Made by a program: the position numbers and the translations under genes. A stretch of DNA of 64,000 nucleotides from Prevotella sp. (GTDB lineage Bacteria; Bacteroidota; Bacteroidia; Bacteroidales; Bacteroidaceae), in contig JAFZIL010000014.1 in the NCBI GenBank assembly GCA_017554385.1, positions 1-64,000 of the forward strand, in the 5' to 3' direction. Below are positions 27,783 through 37,452 of this stretch, one piece after another (position 1 is the stretch's first letter; every line of letters begins with the position of its first letter). The notes beneath the pieces are model-generated. The model was not told the DNA's origin. It worked only from the letters and a program-made list of their open reading frames with translations, and ran no database searches.

Positions 27783-28532
27783 TTAATCATCCTGCGGCAC
27801 CGGTAGTGCAGCCAGGGCCTCGGCAGCCGACTTGATGTTCTGGTTCTCTGTAATCTCGCGTATCTTACCGTCGCGAAGGAAGATGTTGCGCGAACTGTAT
27901 TCGGCAATCTCAGGGTTGTGGGTCACGAAGATGATGGTGTGTCCCTGACGGTAGAGCTCCTGGAAGAGCACGAGCATCTCGAACGAGGTGCGGGTATCGA
28001 GGTTACCTGTGGCCTCGTCGGCCAACAGCACGGCAGGCTCATTGACCAATGCACGGGCAATGGCTACGCGCTGCATCTGTCCACCAGACATCTGGTTGGA
28101 CTTATGCTCCAGACGGTCGCCCAGCCCTACTGCCTGAAGGGCCTTGATGGCAGCTTCGCGGCGTTGACGGGCGTTGTATTTCGAGTTGTACATCAGCGGT
28201 AGCTCTACGTTCTCTACGGCAGTGGTCTTTGCCAGCAGGTTGTAGTTCTGGAACACGAAGCCAATTTTCTGGTTCCTTAGATGGGCGCGCTGTGTCTTAG
28301 ACATCGTGCGAACGTTGACGCCGTCAAGGAAGTAGTCGCCGCTGGTGGGGGTGTCGAGACAACCCAGCTGGTTCAGCAGCGTTGACTTGCCGGAGCCCGA
28401 CGTACCCTGAATGGTGACGAACTCGCCTTCGTAGATCTTGAACGATACGCCGCGTAGGGCCTTTACCGTTTCCGACCCCACCTGGAAGTAGCGCTTCACA
28501 TTCTGTAGTTCGATAACGACTTTTCTATCCAT
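27783..28532 (-). CDS. MacB/LolD-type ABC transporter ATPase
   Basis: A 249-residue ABC ATPase. Walker A is GTSGSGKST, the Q-loop segment is GFVFQNYNLL, the signature is MSGGQMQRVAIARAL, Walker B is AVLLADEATGNLD, and the H-loop is IIFVTHNPE. It belongs to the MacB/LolD/FtsE group. The start lies 3 bp after the membrane-fusion gene's stop, and a 32-bp gap containing an 8-bp repeat separates it from the permease. It powers the tripartite pump. Confidence 0.95.
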   Translation of the reverse strand: MDRKVVIELQNVKRYFQVGSETVKALRGVSFKIYEGEFVTIQGTSGSGKSTLLNQLGCLDTPTSGDYFLDGVNVRTMSKTQRAHLRNQKIGFVFQNYNLLAKTTAVENVELPLMYNSKYNARQRREAAIKALQAVGLGDRLEHKSNQMSGGQMQRVAIARALVNEPAVLLADEATGNLDTRTSFEMLVLFQELYRQGHTIIFVTHNPEIAEYSSRNIFLRDGKIREITENQNIKSAAEALAALPVPQDD

Positions 28533-28535
28533 AGG

Positions 28536-29714
28536 TTATCTCTTCTGCTGTTGCTGTTGTTTGTTATTACCTCTTGGTTTCGGCATGAATGGGTTGCTGG
28601 CCTGCTCGGCTGCGCCATTCTCTTCTTCACCTCCTGAGATGGAGAAGTCGGTGAGTACATCGGTGCCGGCGGCTATACCACTTACAATTTCGGTAGATAC
28701 TCCGTTTGAGGTGCCAATTTCTACGGCATGTGCCTTGAAGGTGTTGCCATCCAACGTCCACAGCTTGTGGTCGCCTGGGCAATCCTCAATTTTCTGGCCT
28801 TCCTGTAGGAGTGCTTCGTTAATGGTGAAACGCAAGGCCTTGGCAGGTACGGTAAGTACGTCGTTCTTCTCAAGGGTGAAGATGGTCACGTTGGCAGTGA
28901 GACCGGGTTTCAGCTTCAGGTCGTTGTTGGGTGCGGAGATGACCACCTCGTAGGTGACAACGTTGCTTTCGGTAGTAGCTTGCTGGCGCACCTGAGTGAC
29001 GTGTCCTTCAAACTGGTCGTCGGGGAATGCGTCGACGGTGAAGGATACGCGCTGACCTTCCTTCACGCCACCGATGTCAGCCTCGTCGATGTCGGCTATG
29101 ACACGCATGTTGGTCAGGTCTTGTGCGATGGTAAACAGCTCAGGTGTGTTGAATGATGCTGCCACCGTCTGACCCTCTTCCACTGACTTTGACAGCACCA
29201 CACCGTCGATGGGGCTGGTAATGGTGGCATAACCCAGATTCGTCTGTGCTTTCTGCACGCTCTGCGAAGAGGTGGTTACCTGATCCTTAGCTTTAAGGTA
29301 GCTCAGTCGTGCCGTCTCGAATTCGTCGGCACTCACCAAGCCCTTGTCGTAGAGTGTCTTGTAGCGCTGGTAGTTGTTCTGCTCATAGGCAAGAGTGCTC
29401 TGGGCGCTGCTCAAGTTGGCCTTGGCTGTGTTCAGTTCGCTGATAAGGTTGGTTTTGTCAAGCTCGGCGATGACCTGACCTTTCTTCACTTCCGAATTGT
29501 AGTCAACGTAGAGTTTGTTGACAATACCGCTGACCTGTGTACCCACTGTGACGCTGGTCACGGGTTCGATGGTGCCTGTTGCGGTAATTGATGTCTGAAT
29601 GTTACCCTTTTCTACTTTCGCCATAGAGAATGACGTCCGCTGTTCTTTCTTGCAGCTGCTCAGCATTGCGATGACAGCCAGGGAGATAAGCCCGATGTTG
29701 ATGATTTTTCTCAT
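28536..29714 (-). CDS. Periplasmic adaptor (MacA-like membrane-fusion lipoprotein)
   Basis: A 392-residue HlyD/MacA-family adaptor. The lipoprotein signal MRKIINIGLISLAVIAMLSS is followed by the lipobox cysteine (residue 21). It is arranged as a biotinyl-lipoyl domain (GIVNKLYVDYNSEVKKGQVI), a helical hairpin (SELNTAKANLSSAQSTLAYE, TSSQSVQKAQTNLGYA), the second lipoyl half (ITSPIDGVVLSKSVEEGQTV) and beta-barrel and membrane-proximal domains. The C-terminus is glutamine-rich. It bridges the MacB-like pump to the TolC-like channel. Confidence 0.94.
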   Translation of the reverse strand: MRKIINIGLISLAVIAMLSSCKKEQRTSFSMAKVEKGNIQTSITATGTIEPVTSVTVGTQVSGIVNKLYVDYNSEVKKGQVIAELDKTNLISELNTAKANLSSAQSTLAYEQNNYQRYKTLYDKGLVSADEFETARLSYLKAKDQVTTSSQSVQKAQTNLGYATITSPIDGVVLSKSVEEGQTVAASFNTPELFTIAQDLTNMRVIADIDEADIGGVKEGQRVSFTVDAFPDDQFEGHVTQVRQQATTESNVVTYEVVISAPNNDLKLKPGLTANVTIFTLEKNDVLTVPAKALRFTINEALLQEGQKIEDCPGDHKLWTLDGNTFKAHAVEIGTSNGVSTEIVSGIAAGTDVLTDFSISGGEEENGAAEQASNPFMPKPRGNNKQQQQQKR

Positions 29715-29724
29715 ATCTGTTGTT

Positions 29725-29811
29725 TTTTCGTGATTTCGTGATTTCGTGATTTCGTAATAACGTTATTACGGTATAACGTTATTACGGTATAACGTTATTT
29801 CGTTATTTCCC
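29725..29811. repeat. 8-bp direct repeats between the TolC-like and adaptor genes
   Basis: About ten degenerate 8-bp units (AAATAACG, TTATACCG, TAATAACG, AAATCACG; minus strand) fill the gap. The first unit contains the last codon and stop of the TolC-like gene. Many units carry TAA, and an 8-bp period places stops in all frames. The inner part also forms the palindrome taataacgttatta. Confidence 0.8.
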
Positions 29812-31131
29812 ACTATAGAATTTCAGCATCTGTTGAGCCAGCACTGCCTGGTACTTGCTTTGCAGGCGATTCTGTTGTGCGGTGAGCAGGCGGTCTTTGC
29901 CAGTCATCAGCTCCACGATATTCTTCAATCCAAGTTGGAACTGCTCCTGCAGGAGGTCATAGCTCTGTTGCTCACTCTCTTCGGTAGCGATGGCTGAACG
30001 CAGCTTAGCCTGATTGGTTTCAGCGTCGAGCCAATAGCCCTCGATGGTTTGATAGAGCTCCTTCTGGCGATCCTGTAGGTCAAGCTGAGCTTGCATGTAC
30101 TGTATGCGTGCTTTGTTTACCGAGGTCTTTGTCTGACGCTGGTCGAAGATGGGGATACTTACTGTTAATCCTGCTGAAGCATCGAAATTGGTCTTCAGCT
30201 GTGAGCCCCACGTGTTGTTAGACAACGAGTTGGTACTTGTGCCAAAGCCTGCTGTCATGTTCAGTGTGGGCAGCCATCCGGCCTTAGCCATAGCAATACT
30301 CAGGTTGCTGCTCTTCACTGACAGTTCGCTGCTCCTGATTTCAGGACGCGTGGTCAGCGCTTCGTTGTAAACTGCCTGAAGGGCGGGTACCTGGGAAAGG
30401 GCTTGTTCGTCGGTGATGTCGGTCAGTGCGATGTCGAACTCCTGTGTGCTGTCCAATTCCAGGAGCTGCTTCAGCTGCAGTTTATATTTAGAAATGTTCG
30501 CGCGCGATTCCACTATATTATACTCGTCGGATGCACGTTGTGCTGAGAGTTGGGCTAAATCGGCCTTCGACATCTTGCCCACTTCAACCATTTCTTTTCC
30601 GCGCTCCTCATTTTTCTTGCTTGTCTCAAGACTCTGTTCGCTCACCTTTACGGCTTCGGTCAGATAGAGTATCTGGACGTAGAGCTGAGCTATCTGCTCC
30701 TGAATGGAGTTGGCCGTCACCTCGGCTTCAAGACCTGCCTGCTCGGCTGAGAGACGGTTCTGCCGGAGTGTGTTGCGGTTCTTGTTGCCGTTCCAAACTG
30801 TCCACGATGCGTTCAAACCGTAGTTGCCGTTGTAGTAGCTCTTGTTCACTTTTGTGTTCACTTGTCCGTTAGTCACGGTGGTGGTGCCGTTGTCCTGCCA
30901 GGGACGATAACCTACGCTCTGGTTTGTTGATGCTGAGAGCGAAGGCAACAGGGCGGCTTGTGAACTTTTTACATCCTCTTCTGCCGATTTCTTCTGTAAC
31001 AATGCCTTCTGTAGCGTAATGTTGTGCTCCTTGGCATAATTGATGCAGTCTTCCAGTGTCCATGCCTTCTGTGCCCAAGTGCTTAGGGAGCAGAATAGAA
31101 GACCTGCCAAATAAATCATTCCTTTTTTCAT
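29803..31131 (-). CDS. TolC-like outer-membrane efflux protein
   Basis: A 442-residue outer-membrane factor with a signal peptide (MIYLAGLLFCSLSTWAQ, from residue 5). It shows two repeats of the TolC coiled-coil/barrel fold, beginning WTLEDCINYAKEHNITLQ and PEIRSSELSVKSSNLSIAMA, each with long heptad helices. It is the channel for the MacA/MacB-like genes that follow and is first in the operon. Its stop codon is the first unit of an 8-bp repeat array. A promoter candidate lies upstream at 31155-31162. Confidence 0.94.
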   Translation of the reverse strand: MKKGMIYLAGLLFCSLSTWAQKAWTLEDCINYAKEHNITLQKALLQKKSAEEDVKSSQAALLPSLSASTNQSVGYRPWQDNGTTTVTNGQVNTKVNKSYYNGNYGLNASWTVWNGNKNRNTLRQNRLSAEQAGLEAEVTANSIQEQIAQLYVQILYLTEAVKVSEQSLETSKKNEERGKEMVEVGKMSKADLAQLSAQRASDEYNIVESRANISKYKLQLKQLLELDSTQEFDIALTDITDEQALSQVPALQAVYNEALTTRPEIRSSELSVKSSNLSIAMAKAGWLPTLNMTAGFGTSTNSLSNNTWGSQLKTNFDASAGLTVSIPIFDQRQTKTSVNKARIQYMQAQLDLQDRQKELYQTIEGYWLDAETNQAKLRSAIATEESEQQSYDLLQEQFQLGLKNIVELMTGKDRLLTAQQNRLQSKYQAVLAQQMLKFYSGK

Positions 31132-31154
31132 ACTTTTGTATAGTTTTGATGATG

Positions 31155-31162
31155 CAAAAGTA
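31155..31162 (-). promoter_or_regulatory. -7 box of the efflux operon
   Basis: The minus-strand TACTTTTG lies 23 bp upstream of the TolC-like start codon. The -33 region is a poor match (TTTTTTCGCC near 31181-31190), as expected of a promoter that may need an activator such as the LytTR regulator. Confidence 0.6.
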
Positions 31163-31297
31163 GATATTATTCGTGAGATGGCGAAAAAAGATAGATATTA
31201 TTCTCCCATTAGTAGAAGTTTTTGCGGGATTCGTCTACAATTGTCGCCTTAATTAACATTTATTTTAGTTTGCTCCAAAGAATATGTTGTTGAGCCC

Positions 31298-31428
31298 TAA
31301 TAAAACAATAAAGCGATGGCCTTCACAGGCGACCGCTTTAATCTTCAATAGGTATTAGTTCTTTTAAGGTAAAAAGATTGTTTTCAGGATAACGATGCAA
31401 AGGTAAGGAAAACTTTTGACTTAGCAAA
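31298..31428 (-). ncRNA. Candidate small RNA with its own promoter and terminator
   Basis: In the 388-bp gap between the PIF1-like and TolC-like genes, TTTTG (31425-31429 region) and TACCTTTG (31398-31405), 19 bp apart, form a strong leftward promoter. About 50 bp downstream a 13-bp stem with one mismatch (31310-31322 with 31327-31339, loop TCAC) is followed on the minus strand by TATTGTTTTATT. The predicted RNA is about 90 nt and encodes no evident peptide. It could be an sRNA or an attenuated leader of the efflux operon. The stem also serves as terminator for the PIF1-like gene. Confidence 0.5.
31310..31339 (-). terminator. Terminator stem downstream of the PIF1-like gene
   Basis: The arm aaagcgatggcct pairs with aggcgaccgcttt (one mismatch, one G-U) around a 4-nt loop, with a T-rich tail on the minus strand. 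It lies about 180 bp past the helicase stop codon. Confidence 0.7.
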
Positions 31429-31520
31429 ACTTTTCTTTGATTTTTTTTTATAAAATTTGTTGTGTGGGGGCACAATTTCTTGATGTGTATCTATTTTGCA
31501 AAAATATCGTGTGCAATCGT

Positions 31521-33248
31521 TTATTTTTGTAATTTTTTCAGTCGTCGGCGTGCATCGGTAGCATCAGGATAGAGTTCGAGTGCTTTCTGGTAGTTGCGTA
31601 TGGCCGCATCGGTCATGTGCTCCTGTTCACATTCCTTTCCTAAGAGTGTGTATTCGGCGGCAAGTCGCTTAAGGGTCTTTTCGCGTTCCTTCTTCTCTTG
31701 CAGCAACTGCTCGTTCTCGTGACGCAGACGGTTGATGGATTCCAACTTGTGACGAATGTAGCGGCGATAGAGAGGCTTCTCGATGTCGTAACGGCTATGG
31801 ATGGCGAGAAAGAAATGGTCGAGGAAGGCGCTATAGTCACCACGGTCGAAAGCCTTTATTGCATCGTGATACTGGCGGTCGGCCTGTCCTTCCTGCATCG
31901 CTTGTCCGATGAGTTGCGGGTCATTGTAATGTTTGGCAAACTGCACTACCTCAGCACGGACGAAGATGTCCTGCTGTCGGATGGGAGCCACAAGGGTGAT
32001 ACCTTCGAGCGAGGTGCAGCGTGAGAGGGCAACATAGGTCTGTCCACCTGCAAAGGCTCCACCTGTGAAGTCGATTTTCACTTGTTTGAAGGTGAGCCCC
32101 TGGCTTTTGTGTACGGTAATGGCCCATGCTAAGCGAATGGGGAACTGGGTGTATGTACCTAAGAGTTCTTCTTCAATCTTCTGCTCCTTTTCGTTGAAGG
32201 TATAGCGCATGTTCTCCCACAACTCACGCTCTACGTCGAACTCATGTCCGTCTTCGTCGACAATGCCGATGACTCCTTCCTCCTCATCAATAGCCGAGAT
32301 GGTGCCAAGCGTTCCGTTGACCCATCGCTTTTCCTTGTCGTTACGGATGAAGATGATTTGTGCACTGGGCTTCAGCGACAGTTCGATGGGTGTGGGTAGT
32401 GAGGATTCTGGGAAATCGCCGGTGATGATTCCCTTGAACATGCTGGCTTCTCCGTCAAGTTGTGCGAGTTGCTGCTCGTTGATATAGTCAACTGTATCGC
32501 GCCGCGTAGCAAGGGTGATGCTTAGTTGAGCGTTTAGCATTGGCTCCATGCGGGCGTTTGGTGTTGGCTCCATTCGGGCGTTAAGCGTCTTCAGGTCTTG
32601 TTGCGTGGCATGGTTCTGACGTATTCGGTCGAGTAGGGCGATGAAACGGTCGTCATGTTGCCGGTAGACTTTTCGAAGTTCAATGCTGACAAGTTGCATC
32701 TGCTGCCATACCTTGGCGTTGAAAAAATAGGCTGATGGATAGAATGGCGTCAGCAACTGACGATCTTCCTCTCGGACAACAGGTTCCAACTGGTATATGT
32801 CTCCCACGAGCAAGAGCTGCTTTCCTCCGAAAGGCTCATAGTTGCGGGTGTATATGCGCAGCACCTTATCGATAAAGTCGATGATGTCGGCACGCACCAT
32901 TGAAATCTCGTCGATGATGATGAGTTCAATCTCGCGTAGCAGCTTTCGCTGGGCACCCGTGTATTTCAGTGTCTCGCGAATATGGCGACGGTCATAGCGC
33001 GAGTCGTTGGGAAGCAATGGGTGGAAAGGCAGGCGAAAGAAACTGTGGAGCGTTGCTCCTCCGGCATTGATGGCAGCGATGCCGGTAGGTGCAAGGATGA
33101 CATGCTTCTTCTTGGTGTTCTTTGAAACGTAGCGCAGGAACGTTGACTTACCCGTACCGGCCTTTCCTGTGAGAAACAGCGAACGGCGGGTATAGTTGAC
33201 AATCTGGAGCGCATCTTGCCACTCCTTGTTATCCAAGTCCAGTTCCAT
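31521..33248 (-). CDS. PIF1/RecD-like helicase with C-terminal TPR
   Basis: A 575-residue SF1B helicase. Walker A is LTGKAGTGKSTFL (about 26-38), Walker B is LIIIDEISMV, motif III is LLLVGDIYQLEP, and the later motifs are VHKSQGLTF and YVALSRCTSLEGI. The C-terminus has a coiled coil (LRHENEQLLQEKKEREKTL) and one TPR (IRNYQKALELYPDATDARR). Between the helicase motifs a 24-bp tandem duplication encodes NARMEPTP-NARMEPML. It follows PBP1A by 15 bp at the end of the lpx operon. It likely unwinds 5'-tailed DNA in replication or recombination. Confidence 0.93.
   Translation of the reverse strand: MELDLDNKEWQDALQIVNYTRRSLFLTGKAGTGKSTFLRYVSKNTKKKHVILAPTGIAAINAGGATLHSFFRLPFHPLLPNDSRYDRRHIRETLKYTGAQRKLLREIELIIIDEISMVRADIIDFIDKVLRIYTRNYEPFGGKQLLLVGDIYQLEPVVREEDRQLLTPFYPSAYFFNAKVWQQMQLVSIELRKVYRQHDDRFIALLDRIRQNHATQQDLKTLNARMEPTPNARMEPMLNAQLSITLATRRDTVDYINEQQLAQLDGEASMFKGIITGDFPESSLPTPIELSLKPSAQIIFIRNDKEKRWVNGTLGTISAIDEEEGVIGIVDEDGHEFDVERELWENMRYTFNEKEQKIEEELLGTYTQFPIRLAWAITVHKSQGLTFKQVKIDFTGGAFAGGQTYVALSRCTSLEGITLVAPIRQQDIFVRAEVVQFAKHYNDPQLIGQAMQEGQADRQYHDAIKAFDRGDYSAFLDHFFLAIHSRYDIEKPLYRRYIRHKLESINRLRHENEQLLQEKKEREKTLKRLAAEYTLLGKECEQEHMTDAAIRNYQKALELYPDATDARRRLKKLQK
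32529..32585. repeat. 24-bp tandem duplication inside the helicase gene
   Basis: Two diverged copies of a unit containing cgggcgtttggtgttggctc encode NARMEPTP and NARMEPML, with a partial third copy encoding NAQLS. The period is a multiple of three, so the frame is kept. Confidence 0.75.
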
Positions 33249-33263
33249 ACGGATGGTGTACGG

Positions 33264-35726
33264 TTAGAAATCCCCCGATTCGTCGGTGACGACGATGACA
33301 GGTTCCTCGGCAGCCTTCCTATCTTCTGCCTCAGGCGACAAATCGGTATCGTCAATGATAGAGACTCCTTCATCAACACCTTCAAGATCAAGGCTATCGT
33401 TGGGTGCGGTATAGCTTCCGCTACAGTCGTACATGAAACTGCGTATGTCGTCATCCTTGGGCTTCTCGAACTTGCCCCGATAGCGTTTGAAGTGCTGATC
33501 GCCCATCACCGACTCAAAGAAGGCGCCACAGATGGGCAATGCCGTGCGTGACCCTTGTCCTAACTGACCTGTACGGAAATGGATGGCACGATACTCGCCG
33601 CCTACCCATGCACCGCAAACCAACTTCGGACTTACGCCCATGAACCATGCGTCTGAATGGTTGTTGGATGTTCCTGTCTTGCCACCAAACTCGGTGTCGG
33701 CAAAATTGCGGACGTAGCGCCACAGGCTCATGCTCGTACCTCCAGGCACGCGCATACCTGCCATTAGCATCTGCTGCATCAGGAAAGCGCTCTTATAGCT
33801 GATGGCTTGTGTCTCCTCGGCTCTGGGCGGTAGTATATCCTTGCCGTCACGGTCGAGAATGCGGGTGACGAACACCGGGCTATGATACTTGCCGTTATTT
33901 ACAACCGTAGCATAGGAGCTGACCAACTCCAGCAAGTTCACGTCGCTGGCTCCAAGTGCCAGTGCGGGTGTCTCGTCAAGCGGGCTCTCGATACCCATCT
34001 TGTGGGCAGTATGAGCTATGCTGCCGACGCCCAGTTCCTGTCCGAGCTTCACAGCAATCGAGTTGACGCTTTGTGCGAATGCGGTCTTCAGCGCCATGTT
34101 GGCACCAGTAAAATAGCCATTGGCATTGGTAGGCGACCATAGTACTTCCTTGCCCTTCCCGGCATCCCACACCTTGATGCCGACATAAGAGTCGACATAG
34201 TGGTCGCAAGGAGTCTTTCCCTGATTCATGGCTTCGGTATAGACGAAGAGCTTGAATGTGGAGCCTGGTTGGCGCATGGCCGTCACTTTGTCATATTTCC
34301 ATGTGTCGAAGTCGATGTCGCCTACCCAAGCCTTCACGTGACCTGTCTGTGGTTCCATAGCCATAAATCCGCAGTGCATGAAATGTTCCATGTAGCGGAT
34401 GCTGTCCATCGTTGACATTTCCTTCTCGAAAGCACCGTCATAGCTGAAGAGCTTCACCATGTGGGGACGGTTCAGGTATGCCCATACGGAATCGGGTTGG
34501 TTGGGGAAGCGCTTCTCCAGATGCTTGTAAATGGGAAGTCGTTTGGCAATACCCTCAATGAAGCCGGGAATCTCTTGATGACGTTCATCGCGCCAGGGAT
34601 TCATGCCTGCCCAGTGATTATTGAAATTCTGCTGCACCTGCTTCATCTGGTTCCATGCGGCCTCTTCGGCATAGCGCTGCATGCGGGTGTCGATTGTAGT
34701 GTAGATCTTCAATCCGTCTGTGTACAGGTCAACGCCATTGTCAGTACACCAGTCTTTCAATTGGTTGGCGAGCGCCTCACGGAAGTAGGTGGCTTGTCCG
34801 TCGTATGCATTCTCTACGCTGTAGTCAAGTTCTATTTCCTTGACTGACAGCGTGTCGTAAGCCGCCTTTGTCAGATGTCCGTGCTCCATCATGTTTGTCA
34901 GCACCACGTTTCTGCGTCGCATGCTGTTCTCTGGATGCAGACGCGGATTATAGGTGGTGGTGGCCTTGAGCATACCGACGAGTATGGCGGCCTGATCGGG
35001 TGTGAGGTCTATGGGAGCGATGCCGAAATAGGTCTTGCTGGCGGTCTTGATGCCAAACGAGTTGGAACCGAAGTCGACCGTATTGGCATACATGGTCAGA
35101 ATCTCCTCCTTCGAGAAGTTGGCTTCAAGCTTCAGTGCGGTGACCCATTCCTTGCTTTTCATCACGAGCATTTTCACTCCGGGAATGTTGCCCAAGAGTC
35201 CTGTGCTGTATTCTGTTCTTACGCGGAACAGGTTCTTGGCCAACTGTTGCGTGATGGTCGATGCTCCGCGCGCATCGTGATGGATAACGAAATCCTTGAG
35301 GGCGGCAAAGAATGCCTGGAAGTCGATGCCTATATGGCTGTAGAAGCGTTCGTCTTCGGTATCGACGAGTGCCTGCCAGAAGGCAGGGTTGACCTCTTCG
35401 TATTTCACGGGTGTGCGGTTCTCACTGAAGAACTTGCCAATGAGCACGCTGTCGGCACTGTATATCTCGGACGCCTGTGCAGGCCGTTTGTTAATGATTG
35501 TCTGCATGGAAGGCGACTTTCCGAAGAGCCAAAGGAAGTTGATGTCGACTGCTCCCAGATAGAGGATGAATGCCAGGATGAACGTGACGATGCCGGCAAC
35601 GATCCTAACATACCAGGGGCGGCGCGTGAAGAGGCCTTTGTACCATCGCCAAGCGTCCCTGATGGAATAGATGATGCTTTCTGCTATATCGGGCAGTGCC
35701 CTGATGATTTTATGAAATGTGCTCAT
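33264..35726 (-). CDS. Penicillin-binding protein 1A (bifunctional)
   Basis: An 820-residue class A PBP that polymerises and cross-links peptidoglycan. An N-terminal cytoplasmic stretch and one membrane anchor ([18 protein letters not shown]) are followed by the GT51 glycosyltransferase ([26 protein letters not shown]). The transpeptidase has SxxK in [10 protein letters not shown], SxN in QSVNSIAVK and [15 protein letters not shown]. The C-terminus is acidic. It overlaps miaA by 17 bp and precedes the helicase gene by 15 bp, placing cell-wall and lipid A synthesis in one operon. Confidence 0.96.
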   Translation of the reverse strand: MSTFHKIIRALPDIAESIIYSIRDAWRWYKGLFTRRPWYVRIVAGIVTFILAFILYLGAVDINFLWLFGKSPSMQTIINKRPAQASEIYSADSVLIGKFFSENRTPVKYEEVNPAFWQALVDTEDERFYSHIGIDFQAFFAALKDFVIHHDARGASTITQQLAKNLFRVRTEYSTGLLGNIPGVKMLVMKSKEWVTALKLEANFSKEEILTMYANTVDFGSNSFGIKTASKTYFGIAPIDLTPDQAAILVGMLKATTTYNPRLHPENSMRRRNVVLTNMMEHGHLTKAAYDTLSVKEIELDYSVENAYDGQATYFREALANQLKDWCTDNGVDLYTDGLKIYTTIDTRMQRYAEEAAWNQMKQVQQNFNNHWAGMNPWRDERHQEIPGFIEGIAKRLPIYKHLEKRFPNQPDSVWAYLNRPHMVKLFSYDGAFEKEMSTMDSIRYMEHFMHCGFMAMEPQTGHVKAWVGDIDFDTWKYDKVTAMRQPGSTFKLFVYTEAMNQGKTPCDHYVDSYVGIKVWDAGKGKEVLWSPTNANGYFTGANMALKTAFAQSVNSIAVKLGQELGVGSIAHTAHKMGIESPLDETPALALGASDVNLLELVSSYATVVNNGKYHSPVFVTRILDRDGKDILPPRAEETQAISYKSAFLMQQMLMAGMRVPGGTSMSLWRYVRNFADTEFGGKTGTSNNHSDAWFMGVSPKLVCGAWVGGEYRAIHFRTGQLGQGSRTALPICGAFFESVMGDQHFKRYRGKFEKPKDDDIRSFMYDCSGSYTAPNDSLDLEGVDEGVSIIDDTDLSPEAEDRKAAEEPVIVVTDESGDF

Positions 35727-36636
35727 ATTTCAAGATGTGATTGATTATTTCTTCTGTCTGAAAGTCGGCCGATGCCGCCTTGTCGGGTGTGAACCACCGC
35801 ATCTGCGGGTCGCGCTTGAACCATGTGAGTTGCTTGCGGGCATAACGCCGGGTGTTGCCTTTCATGCGTTCTACTGCTTCGTCGAGCGTCCATGTACCGT
35901 CCATATAGGCATACATCTCCTTGTAACCTACGGTGTTCAGCGCATTCTCGTTTCTGTAGGGCAGCAGGCGGCGGGCTTCTTCGAGCAGTCCTTGCTCCAT
36001 CATCTGATCCACGCGTCGGTTGATGCGGTCGTACAGTTCTTCGCGCTCACGGTTCAAACCAATCTTCACGATGCCGAACGTCCTTTTCTTCTGTTCGTTC
36101 TTCCGAAGCGACGTATAGGTGTTGCCGGTCATGTGGCATATCTCCAGTGCATGCAATACGCGTCGGGGGTTCTTCTTGTCGACGATGGCATAGTGCTCGG
36201 GATCCAGTCGGCGCAATTCCTCGCACAGGCTCTCCAGGCCTTCTTCTGCCAGACGGCGCTTCATCAGCGTGCGTGTGGCATCGTCGATGGTAGGAATGTC
36301 GTCTATGCCGTTGCACACGGCGTCGATATACATCATGCTGCCGCCCGAAAGCAATGCATAATCGCTATCCTTAAACAGTTCGTCGAGCAGTGCGATGACC
36401 TGCTCCTCGTACATGGACGCGCTATAGTAGTCGTTCAGGCTCAGCGTACCCACAAAGTAATGCCGCACCATCCGAAGTTGCTCTTCGGTGGGTGCGGCTG
36501 TTCCAATCTTCATCTCACGGTATATCTGTCTTGAGTCGGCATTGATGATGGGAATGTCGAAATGCCTGGCTATGTCGAGACAGAGTGCTGTCTTGCCGAC
36601 AGCCGTAGGACCTGTGATAACGATGAGGGTCTTCAT
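35710..36636 (-). CDS. miaA: tRNA dimethylallyltransferase MiaA
   Basis: Transfers a dimethylallyl group to A37 of tRNAs that read UNN codons. The P-loop is GPTAVGKT (residues 9-16), with further motifs [32 protein letters not shown] and [12 protein letters not shown], and a C-terminal [14 protein letters not shown]. The chosen ATG at 36634-36636 shares one base with the lpxA stop (TGATG); a TTG one codon upstream is possible but less likely. The length of 308 residues is normal. Confidence 0.95.
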   Translation of the reverse strand: MKTLIVITGPTAVGKTALCLDIARHFDIPIINADSRQIYREMKIGTAAPTEEQLRMVRHYFVGTLSLNDYYSASMYEEQVIALLDELFKDSDYALLSGGSMMYIDAVCNGIDDIPTIDDATRTLMKRRLAEEGLESLCEELRRLDPEHYAIVDKKNPRRVLHALEICHMTGNTYTSLRKNEQKKRTFGIVKIGLNREREELYDRINRRVDQMMEQGLLEEARRLLPYRNENALNTVGYKEMYAYMDGTWTLDEAVERMKGNTRRYARKQLTWFKRDPQMRWFTPDKAASADFQTEEIINHILKYEHIS

Positions 36637-37406
36637 CAACGGATGATGCCACGCTTCGAGTTTTCGATGAACGAGCAGATGTACTCCACTTCCTTCGAAT
36701 CGGGATATTTCGTGCGTGCCTCGGCGATGCCGTCTTTCAGGATGCCCTGGGCGTAGATGATGCGATAGGTGTCGTGAATCGTCTCAATGGTTTCGTTGCT
36801 GAAACCTCTGCGGCGCAACCCGATGAGGTTGACTCCTGCAAAGCGCACCGGCTCCTTGCCTGCAATGACGTAGGGGGGGATGTCCTGGCTGGTACGTGTG
36901 CCGCCCTGAATCATCACATAGCCGCCTATATTATTAAATTGGTGTACCAACACCTCGGCCGAGATGATGGCATTGTCGTCGACGACCACTTCGCCTGCAA
37001 ACTTCGTGGAGTTGCCGATGATGCAGCCGTTGCCGATGACGCAGTCGTGGGCGACGTGCATGTTCTCCATGAGCAGGTTGCCTGAACCCACTACGGTCTT
37101 TCCCTTCGAGGCCGTACCGCGACTGATGGTCACGTTCTCGCGAATGGAGTTGTTGTCGCCAATCTCGCAGGTCGTTTCCTCGCCCTTGAACTTCAGATCC
37201 TGTGGCTTGGTTGAGATGGAGGCACCGGGGAAGAATTCGTTTCCGTTGCCGATGCGGGCACCGGTGTGCACGGTGACGCTGTTCAGGAAGGTGTTGTTGT
37301 CACCTATGACCACATTCTTGTCGATGACGCAGAAGGGGCCTATCACGTTGCCGTCGCCGAGCTTTGCCTCGGGATCAACAATTGCCATTGGATGTATTTT
37401 ATTCAT
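36636..37406 (-). CDS. lpxA: UDP-N-acetylglucosamine acyltransferase LpxA
   Basis: First enzyme of lipid A synthesis, moving a 3-hydroxyacyl chain from ACP to the 3-OH of UDP-GlcNAc. The left-handed beta helix shows hexapeptide repeats ([33 protein letters not shown]) with the catalytic His in [11 protein letters not shown]. The C-terminal helical domain starts near [13 protein letters not shown]. The length of 256 residues is typical. It lies between lpxC-fabZ and miaA. Confidence 0.97.
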   Translation of the reverse strand: MNKIHPMAIVDPEAKLGDGNVIGPFCVIDKNVVIGDNNTFLNSVTVHTGARIGNGNEFFPGASISTKPQDLKFKGEETTCEIGDNNSIRENVTISRGTASKGKTVVGSGNLLMENMHVAHDCVIGNGCIIGNSTKFAGEVVVDDNAIISAEVLVHQFNNIGGYVMIQGGTRTSQDIPPYVIAGKEPVRFAGVNLIGLRRRGFSNETIETIHDTYRIIYAQGILKDGIAEARTKYPDSKEVEYICSFIENSKRGIIR

Positions 37407-37452
37407 GTTTCGATATTTTCGTTATTTCGTGATAACGTTGTTTCGTTATTAT
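37407..37452. repeat. 8-bp repeats between lpxC-fabZ and lpxA
   Basis: Degenerate AATAACGA-type units (minus strand) span from the lpxC-fabZ stop codon to the lpxA start codon, so almost the whole 42-bp spacer is repeat. It is the same word family as at 29725-29811. Confidence 0.7.
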
